The notes under the pieces: model-generated
The model's input: only the letters and a program-made list of their open reading frames with translations
Told to the model about the DNA's origin: nothing
Database searches by the model: none
Made by a program: the position numbers and the translations under genes
In this document: positions 34,039 to 38,870 of the stretch, in pieces
How the letters are laid out: the number at the start of each line of letters is the position of its first letter
Position numbering within the stretch: position 1 is the stretch's first letter
Source of the DNA: an uncultured Eubacteriales bacterium
Lineage (GTDB): Bacteria > Bacillota > Clostridia > Oscillospirales > Acutalibacteraceae
Direction: 5' to 3'
Assembly: GCA_934488615.1 (NCBI GenBank)
Contig: CAKSSJ010000021.1
Coordinates: 1 to 38,870, forward strand
DNA length: 38,870 bases

Positions 34039-34611
34039 TCAATCCAACACAGCAAGGTCGGACGGTTCATAACGGTTATGACCTTGCAGGCTCTTTTTGT
34101 ATTTCCAGCATTTGATTGCATCCTCAAGACTTTTGCCTTTGTTGTCCTCAAAGAAATCACGGATATATGTGTTATATTCAAACTGCTTGCCTATCGTTGT
34201 TTTGTTCTTTTTCTTCTCTTCCAGAATCTGATAATACGCTTTGATTGCATCGGCGTAGGTTTTGCCTGCATTGGATTTCAGCCACTTCTGAAACCCGACA
34301 TTAAAAGAAAAGCCCTTGCCGATTTTTTCTTCAAAAAACGCTCTGAGCTTTTCGGAAAATGCGATATTCGGTTCTATCACCGTTTCCTCGGTAATCATTC
34401 CGACACTTGCTGTCGGTCTCGTTTTCACCGCTGTTTTCAAAATATCTCCCGTGTCGAGAAAATATGCAATTCTATCCGTAAGCTCGGGCTTTCCGCCCGA
34501 AACGGGCAGATTATTTTCACGGCAAAAATTGACTAATTCCTCTTTAAGATAATAATAGCTACGGAAGGTTTTTCCGTCCAGGTTTTTATTTAAATTCGGT
34601 CTTTCGCTCAT
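34039..34611 (-). CDS. SAP domain protein with DUF6434-like region
   Basis: A 190-residue soluble basic protein. Residues 20-53 (LKEELVNFCRENNLPVSGGK then LTDRIAYFL) match the SAP helix-turn-helix motif, known for binding AT-rich DNA in eukaryotes and also found in bacterial proteins. Around 12-20 is SYYYLKEE, and residues 85-180 hold FSFNVGFQKWLKSNAGKTYA followed by a second, similar YNTYIRDFFEDNKGKSLEDA segment, suggesting a duplicated unit. The arrangement fits SAP-DUF6434 proteins of Firmicutes. GGGGGAT precedes the ATG. DNA binding is inferred from the motif only. Confidence 0.7.
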   Translation of the reverse strand: MSERPNLNKNLDGKTFRSYYYLKEELVNFCRENNLPVSGGKPELTDRIAYFLDTGDILKTAVKTRPTASVGMITEETVIEPNIAFSEKLRAFFEEKIGKGFSFNVGFQKWLKSNAGKTYADAIKAYYQILEEKKKNKTTIGKQFEYNTYIRDFFEDNKGKSLEDAIKCWKYKKSLQGHNRYEPSDLAVLD

Positions 34612-34632
34612 GTTTATCCCCCTGTAGTCCGC

Positions 34633-35079
34633 TCACTTTGTCGGACTCATGTATATGTTGCTCCACTGCTCTGGATCGTTCCTGTATTTTTCATCGTATC
34701 TTGAAATTATGTAGTCGGGCGGCGTCATATATTCATCATGGCGCACCCATTTTCCGTTCTTATACTCAAAGCAATAGTCGCCGATATCGGCGGACTGCGT
34801 CCATATGTTGTACGAATCCTTTTCCCAGCATATTCCCCAAAAGTCCATGGAACGTGCAGGAGAGAAGCTGTCAACCTTTTCGTTTGTCTCGGAATCGTAA
34901 ACCGTCACAATGATCATATTATCTTCAACGGTCTGAATTGCATAATATTTATAATCATAGCTGTAGGTTTTGTCGGCGGTATATGAGCCCCAAAACTCAT
35001 CGGAATCACGGCTTGTGCATGAGGCAAGCAAAATCAAGGAACAGAATACCATTAGTAATGCAATAGCTTTTTTATTCAT
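34633..35079 (-). CDS. Hypothetical lipoprotein
   Basis: A 148-residue predicted lipoprotein. MNKKAIALLMVFCSLILLASC is a clear lipoprotein signal with lipobox LASC (Cys-21). The mature domain is acidic and aromatic, with SYDYKYYAIQTVEDNMIIVT followed by VYDSETNEKVDSF, and no catalytic motif. ATG 35079 has AAGGAG eight bases upstream; an earlier in-frame start near 35154 would put a long non-signal tail in front. It is 21 bases upstream of the SAP gene and follows the damaged gene at 35096-35401. Function unknown. Confidence 0.75.
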   Translation of the reverse strand: MNKKAIALLMVFCSLILLASCTSRDSDEFWGSYTADKTYSYDYKYYAIQTVEDNMIIVTVYDSETNEKVDSFSPARSMDFWGICWEKDSYNIWTQSADIGDYCFEYKNGKWVRHDEYMTPPDYIISRYDEKYRNDPEQWSNIYMSPTK

Positions 35080-35095
35080 TATTCGTTCTCCTTCT

Positions 35096-35401
35096 TTATT
35101 CATCAACTCGCTCAATCGGAAGTGAGTTACATCCCTCCACAGCCCATTCGGCATAAAGCTTTTTTATCGACAAATCACAGCCGACAAATTTATCCCCTTT
35201 TTCAAAAAAATGTACCGATCCAAGCTGAGTAACATAGCTCCAGCCTTCGCTTTGCATATATTCGATAAAATCCTTATAATCGTCCTTTGCACAGCGATAT
35301 ACGTTCTCGTCAACCTTGACTACAGGCGATTTTGAAAATACCGCCAATGCGTAAATATTGTCGCAATAATAGTGTTCGATCGGCAGCAAAACTGCCGTCA
35401 A
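35096..35401 (-). CDS. Small anchored protein, start codon apparently disrupted
   Basis: In frame, the protein reads KKFLKILAVVIVLTAVLLPI from base 35437, a normal signal or anchor helix, then about 85 hydrophilic residues to the stop at 35096. But the codon where Met is expected is TAG (35438-35440), seven bases after AGAGG. An ancestral AATTATGAAAAA would become the present sequence by insertion of TA within the start codon. The first usable start is TTG 35401, which cuts the helix and has no ribosome site, so this is likely a pseudogene or a sequencing error. It lies in a minus run of small membrane and lipoprotein genes. Its family is not recognised. Confidence 0.5.
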   Translation of the reverse strand: MTAVLLPIEHYYCDNIYALAVFSKSPVVKVDENVYRCAKDDYKDFIEYMQSEGWSYVTQLGSVHFFEKGDKFVGCDLSIKKLYAEWAVEGCNSLPIERVDE

Positions 35402-35469
35402 AACAATAACAACAGCTAATATCTTTAAAAATTTTTTCTAATAATTTCCTCTTGAAACTCAATTAAGCT

Positions 35470-35661
35470 TTATTTACCCTCTTCGTTCTTATTCTTGACA
35501 AATATTATAACAAGTCCTGCAATGCCGCTGATTACGCCCGCCAATGAGAACGGGAAATCGGAAAAGCCTGTCAAAAGATTTTCATTAATATCCGCACCGC
35601 CTATGCAGAGAAGAATGCCGAACAAAATCAATGCGATGCCTTTTGCAATCTTATTATTCAT
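35470..35661 (-). CDS. Small two-helix membrane protein
   Basis: A 63-residue protein with two hydrophobic helices (about 5-20 and 35-53) joined by a polar loop (GGADINENLLTGFSDFP) and a charged C-terminus (KNKNEEGK). GGGAG lies eight bases before the ATG at 35661. It begins 16 bases after the ispE stop and is probably cotranscribed. No family is recognised and no function is proposed; its clean ribosome site and helix pattern argue that it is real. Confidence 0.6.
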   Translation of the reverse strand: MNNKIAKGIALILFGILLCIGGADINENLLTGFSDFPFSLAGVISGIAGLVIIFVKNKNEEGK

Positions 35662-35677
35662 AGCGTTTTCTCCCGAA

Positions 35678-36550
35678 TTATATAATCTTTTCAAGTCCCG
35701 ATTTGACGGGCTTGGTGACATAGACCTGTTTAACGATTGATTTCAGGCTTTCTGCGGCGCACTCGGCTTTCGACTCGTCGTCAAAAATTCCGTAAACCGT
35801 CGGGCCGCTTCCGCTCATGCAAGCCGCCAACGCTCCGTAGCGATTGAGAACCGACTTGATAGGCACACGCTCCGGTACCTCGATAAGCTGTTCAAAAATA
35901 TTCTTACAGCGGCGGCACATCTCATAAAGATCGCCCTGCGAGGCGGCGTACAGCATTCCGCAGGTGTCGAGGTGGCGTATGTTCTGTGCCGTGTCAAAGG
36001 CGGAATAAGCCTCCTTGGTTGAGACTCCCCTCTCGGGCTTCGCAAGCACGATCCAACAATCCGTCAGATCGGGAAGCGGAGAAAGAATTTCACCGATGTT
36101 TTGTGCGACGCATGTACCGCCCGTCAGGCAGAAAGGAACGTCCGCACCGACCTTAACACCGATCGCACAAAGCTCCTTTAAGTTCAAGCCTGCCAAAAAA
36201 ATATCGTTGAGCGCGGCAATCACCGCCGCACCGTCCGCACTGCCGCCTGCCATTCCTGCGGCAAACGGAATGTTCTTTTCAATGTGAATTTTTATGCCCG
36301 TGTTTTTGATTTTTGTATAGTCAAAAAACGCCTGCGCCGCCTTGTATGCGATGTTCGATTTGTCGCACGGCAGAGCCGCTTCACTGCACGATATCGTGAT
36401 TTTTTTGTCGTCCGTCGTTTCGACGCTCACCGTGTCGTAAAGTCCGACCGACTGCATTATCATGAACAGGCTGTGATATCCGTTGTCAAGCGTTCTGAGG
36501 ATATCAAGCATGAGGTTTATTTTGGCTGCTGCCTTGTATTCTGCTTTCAT
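35678..36550 (-). CDS. ispE: 4-diphosphocytidyl-2-C-methyl-D-erythritol kinase
   Basis: IspE phosphorylates CDP-methylerythritol in the cytoplasm, the fourth step of the MEP route to isoprenoids (undecaprenyl phosphate, quinones). It is a 290-residue GHMP kinase. Catalytic Lys-10 lies in AAAKINLMLDI, the ATP loop is PFAAGMAGGSADGAA (95-109), catalytic Asp-137 lies in GADVPFCLTGG, and the third GHMP motif is MSGSGPTVYG near 250. AAAGGA precedes the ATG. A small membrane protein gene follows. No clear promoter was found directly upstream; readthrough from the gene at 36637-37077 is possible. Confidence 0.95.
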   Translation of the reverse strand: MKAEYKAAAKINLMLDILRTLDNGYHSLFMIMQSVGLYDTVSVETTDDKKITISCSEAALPCDKSNIAYKAAQAFFDYTKIKNTGIKIHIEKNIPFAAGMAGGSADGAAVIAALNDIFLAGLNLKELCAIGVKVGADVPFCLTGGTCVAQNIGEILSPLPDLTDCWIVLAKPERGVSTKEAYSAFDTAQNIRHLDTCGMLYAASQGDLYEMCRRCKNIFEQLIEVPERVPIKSVLNRYGALAACMSGSGPTVYGIFDDESKAECAAESLKSIVKQVYVTKPVKSGLEKII

Positions 36551-36636
36551 ATGTTCTTTCCTTTCGGGGAAGTTTAAGTCTCTATTGCGGTGGTGGGGAT
36601 TTTTAAAAAATACTAACTTTCTTTAGTCTTTCCGAC

Positions 36637-37077
36637 TCACTTTCCTATCCTCGTCTGCTTGAGACCCGTGAACTTCTGTCCCCATGCGTTTGCCCATGCT
36701 TCGCAATAGAGGGAATAATAGGAAACATTGTTGTTCTTACGGTAGTTGATGCAGGGCTTGAAATTGCACCAGATGAATGACGGAATTGCAATAACTAGGA
36801 ACCAGATCGGTCCGAGCAAAAGCGCCTGCCATGTGTGGCCGTACTCGTGAATTCTTGTGTCCTGAAGCCAATCGTCGGGTCGGTCGGGATTCATAAAAAT
36901 AAACGTTCCGAACGAAATTCCGCCCCAATCGCCCGGCACATATGTAATCGTCGCATTGAAAAATCTTTCATGCTTGCAGCCCTTGATGACCGCAAAAATT
37001 ATATAGGCAATGAAGCCGACAAGGTTGATCGGCAGTGCCCATGTCCATTCTATAAGATAAAACAAAAACTTTTTCAT
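36637..37077 (-). CDS. Membrane protein with HEYGH (HExxH) zinc motif
   Basis: A 146-residue protein. An N-terminal helix (about 9-32), then a hydrophilic domain with HEYGHTWQALLLG near residue 77, another helix (LLGPIWFLVIAIPSFIWC, 86-103), and YCEAWANAWGQ near 128. HExxH supplies two zinc ligands and the catalytic Glu; the Glu of CEAWAN could be the third ligand, as in gluzincins. Proteolysis is inferred only from this pattern, and I do not recognise the family. GGAGGT precedes the ATG. It could cotranscribe with ispE, which lies 86 bases downstream. Confidence 0.68.
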   Translation of the reverse strand: MKKFLFYLIEWTWALPINLVGFIAYIIFAVIKGCKHERFFNATITYVPGDWGGISFGTFIFMNPDRPDDWLQDTRIHEYGHTWQALLLGPIWFLVIAIPSFIWCNFKPCINYRKNNNVSYYSLYCEAWANAWGQKFTGLKQTRIGK

Positions 37078-37149
37078 ACTTTTATACCTCCGTTCGGTCT
37101 ATTCTAACATATTTTTGCCTCTTTGAAAAGAGTATAAAGGCATTTAACC

Positions 37150-37177
37150 TTGAAAAATAATAAATAATGTGTATAAT
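37150..37177 (+). promoter_or_regulatory. Promoter of the DUF1858-trmK-nif3 operon
   Basis: TTGAAA (37150-37155), 16-base spacer, TATAAT (37172-37177), about 31 bases before the ATG. Confidence 0.72.
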
Positions 37178-37208
37178 ATATATAACAGTATGAAACGGAG
37201 GTTTTAAT

Positions 37209-37412
37209 ATGACAGAAGTTACTAAAGATATGCTTATAGGCGATATTCTTGATGCAGACAGCGGTACAGCCGAGTTCTTCCTCAACATGGGTATGCACTG
37301 TCTTGGCTGCCCCTCGGCAAGAGGAGAGAGCCTTGAGATGGCATGCGCCGTTCACGGTGTTGACGTTGAGCAGATGGTTGCAGACATCAACGCTTATCTT
37401 GCAAGCAAATGA
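37209..37412 (+). CDS. DUF1858 redox-disulfide domain protein
   Basis: A 67-residue protein that is one complete DUF1858 domain, also described as the hybrid-cluster-protein-associated redox disulfide domain. The start VTKDMLIGDIL and the motif GMHCLGCPSARGESLE place Cys-31 and Cys-34 as a CxxC pair that may form a disulfide or bind a metal. The C-terminal helix (VDVEQMVADINAYL) is typical. ACGGAGG lies seven bases before the ATG. Its stop overlaps the trmK start as ATGA, so the two are translationally coupled. A redox role is a family inference. Confidence 0.87.
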   Translation: MTEVTKDMLIGDILDADSGTAEFFLNMGMHCLGCPSARGESLEMACAVHGVDVEQMVADINAYLASK

Positions 37413-38089
37413 TTCGACTTAAGCCGAGACTTCAATCGGCGGCGGATATGGTTCGTGACGGTTCCCGTGTTGCTGACATCGGAACCGACCACGCCTACCT
37501 GCCGACAGCGCTCATTTTGTCGGGCAAAATACCGTCTGCCGTTGCGGCAGACCTCAGAAAAGGTCCATTGGAAAACGCCTTGGAAACCGTCCGCTCCAAT
37601 CATATTGAGGACAGGGTTCAGCTTCGCCTTTCCGATGGGCTTAAATGTGTTTCTCCCGACGATGCCGACGATATCGTTATCGCAGGCATGGGCGGCATTC
37701 TGATCTCCGAAATTCTGACTGCCGCCGAGTGGGTCAAAAATGAAAAATACAAGCTTATTTTGCAGCCGCAGTCGCACGATGAGGACGTTCGCAAATATCT
37801 TTTTGCCAACGGATTTGAGATAACCGATGAAACGGTCTGCTTTGAGGACGGCAAGGTTTACATATGTATCGGAGCGGTCTATACAGGCTCCGTAACCTCC
37901 CACAGCGAATCCGAGATAATGTTCGGCAGTCTCCTCACTCGACATGACGAAGCGGCAGAAGCTTTCATAAATAAAAAACTCAAAAGGATAACGGCTCGCC
38001 TTTCCGCACTCAACACCCACGGCGGCGACGAGGGCGAAAAAGAGCAGCTTGAAGCAATAATAAAAGAGGTGGAAAAATGGCAAAGGTAA
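37409..38089 (+). CDS. trmK: tRNA (adenine-22-N1)-methyltransferase
   Basis: TrmK methylates N1 of A22 in bacterial tRNAs using S-adenosylmethionine. The 226-residue protein begins LKPRLQSAADMV and continues with motif I VADIGTDHAYLP (about 21-32), then AAADLRKGPLENA, DGLKC, and the catalytic-side IAGMGGILISEIL (about 91). LQPQSHDEDVRKYL and the C-terminal coiled helix are also family features. The start overlaps the DUF1858 gene by four bases; the end overlaps nif3 by 13. trmK beside nif3 is a conserved Firmicutes pairing. All SAM-binding motifs are intact. Confidence 0.94.
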   Translation: MIRLKPRLQSAADMVRDGSRVADIGTDHAYLPTALILSGKIPSAVAADLRKGPLENALETVRSNHIEDRVQLRLSDGLKCVSPDDADDIVIAGMGGILISEILTAAEWVKNEKYKLILQPQSHDEDVRKYLFANGFEITDETVCFEDGKVYICIGAVYTGSVTSHSESEIMFGSLLTRHDEAAEAFINKKLKRITARLSALNTHGGDEGEKEQLEAIIKEVEKWQR

Positions 38090-38811
38090 AGAATTTTTAC
38101 GGTTATCTTAACAGCATTGCTCCCTTTGAAACGCAGGAGGACTGGGACAACAGCGGCATGCTTGTCGGCGATATGGAAGCCGAGGTAAACAGGGTTGCCG
38201 TTGTGCTCGACATCACTCCCGAGGAAATCAAAAAAGCCAAGGCAATCGGCGCAGACCTGATAATCAGCCACCACCCTGTCATTTTCAGCCCGATAAAATC
38301 CGTAACAAAGGGCAGTGTGCCGTATGAGCTTGTCGCAAGCTCGATGAACGCACTCTGCTGTCACACTCCGCTCGACATAGCGGACGGCGGAACAAACGAC
38401 AGCCTTGCTGAACTGCTCGGAATAAAGGTCACCCGTGCCGACGACCCGATATTAAGGCTCGGAACGGTTGAACCGACCACAGCGGATGAGCTTGCAGGAA
38501 AAATCGCAAAAACGCTCAATACGAAAGTGCGCTATGCCGACGCAGGCAGAATAATCAAAAAAATTGCGATCTGCACGGGTGCAGGCTGTTCGCTGATTGA
38601 AGCGGCAGGCGAAATTGACGCTTTCATCACAGGTGACGCATCGCATCACAACTTTCTCGACTGCGTTCAAGAGGGCATAACGCTCATCGCCGCAGGTCAT
38701 TACGAGACGGAAATCGTTGTTGTTCCCGTTCTTGTGAAAAAATTGCAGACGCAGTTCCCCGACATTGAAATTATTGACATCAAACAGGAAAACCCGATAA
38801 AATTTATTTGA
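38077..38811 (+). CDS. NIF3-like (DUF34) dinuclear metal protein, YqfO family
   Basis: A 244-residue NIF3 family protein, which forms hexamers with a two-metal centre; proposed activities include GTP cyclohydrolase-like and metal-chaperone roles, none settled. Metal ligands are seen in SHHPVIFSP (about 66), HTPLD (about 96) and the C-terminal AAGHYETE (about 207). The opening WDNSGMLVGD is also typical. It lacks the inserted PII-like domain of longer YqfO proteins. GAGGTGG inside the trmK gene is the likely ribosome site, and the 13-base overlap implies coupling. Confidence 0.92.
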   Translation: MAKVKNFYGYLNSIAPFETQEDWDNSGMLVGDMEAEVNRVAVVLDITPEEIKKAKAIGADLIISHHPVIFSPIKSVTKGSVPYELVASSMNALCCHTPLDIADGGTNDSLAELLGIKVTRADDPILRLGTVEPTTADELAGKIAKTLNTKVRYADAGRIIKKIAICTGAGCSLIEAAGEIDAFITGDASHHNFLDCVQEGITLIAAGHYETEIVVVPVLVKKLQTQFPDIEIIDIKQENPIKFI

Positions 38812-38818
38812 GGTAATT

Positions 38819-38870
38819 ATGGCACTTGACGGAATATTTCTCAGCAAAATTAAAGACGAGCTGCTCAGAG
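38819..38870 (+). CDS. NFACT-family protein start (RqcH/FbpA-like), cut by window edge
   Basis: Only 17 codons are present: MALDGIFLSKIKDELLR. This resembles the invariant opening of NFACT proteins (RqcH, formerly FbpA/fibronectin-binding), which act in ribosome-associated quality control by adding alanine tails. GAGG precedes the ATG, and the start lies seven bases after nif3. The call rests on these few residues. Confidence 0.6.
   Translation, partial: MALDGIFLSKIKDELLR

Noticed and set aside
1..38870. CRISPR array, tRNA, insertion sequence or prophage
   Set aside because: No regularly spaced repeats, no cloverleaf-like sequences, no transposase or integrase motifs were seen on reading both strands.

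Overview
The window looks like ordinary chromosome from a Gram-positive anaerobe of the class Clostridia, most likely the Ruminococcaceae/Oscillospiraceae. The evidence is the gene content: a YtrA-type GntR operon, a DivIVA-like coiled-coil protein, MazF, DUF1846, TrmK-NIF3-RqcH, a dockerin protein and several lipoproteins with Firmicutes-type lipoboxes. Signals agree: AGGAGG-type ribosome sites, TTGACA/TATAAT promoters, and AT-rich spacers between coding regions of moderate GC. No phage, insertion sequence, CRISPR array, tRNA or rRNA was seen.

Layout. 1-7.1 kb: the 5' end of murA (minus), a 395-base AT-rich spacer, then DUF421, MATE exporter, ABC-F ATPase, nnr (NAD(P)HX repair) and a lipoprotein, all plus. 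The MATE gene follows a perfect consensus promoter and a long imperfect hairpin leader. 7.2-12.2 kb: two small unknown minus genes, an orphan mazF, a DUF6056-type membrane protein and an acyl-CoA synthetase. 12.2-17.2 kb: a minus cluster of nucleotide-sugar epimerase, GH63-like glycosidase and TIM-barrel isomerase, then a DivIVA-like protein and an EamA transporter. 17.2-25 kb: a GntR repressor with a palindromic operator on its own promoter, an ABC ATPase, two large tandem paralogous permeases, a membrane-anchored amidase and a HAD phosphatase. 25-30.3 kb: a minus cluster of beta-galactosidase, TIM-barrel isomerase, DUF6054-like protein and a secreted protein with an N-terminal dockerin. 30.4-34 kb: DUF1846, a peptidase E-like protein and a secreted metallophosphoesterase. 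34-37.1 kb: a minus run of ispE, a two-helix membrane protein, a small gene whose start codon appears destroyed, a lipoprotein, a SAP-domain protein and, upstream, a membrane HEYGH protein. 37.2-38.9 kb: DUF1858, trmK and nif3 tightly coupled, then the start of an rqcH-like gene.

How genes may work together. The GntR/ABC/amidase block resembles an autoregulated envelope-stress module. Two separate loci pair a glycoside hydrolase with a sugar-isomerase-like TIM barrel. Most transcription units end in shared bidirectional hairpins between convergent genes. The items most worth a second look are the structured leader of the MATE gene, the YtrA-like operon with duplicated permeases, the N-terminal dockerin protein, the orphan MazF and the small gene with a lost start codon. 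All family names come from recognised motifs; no database search was run.
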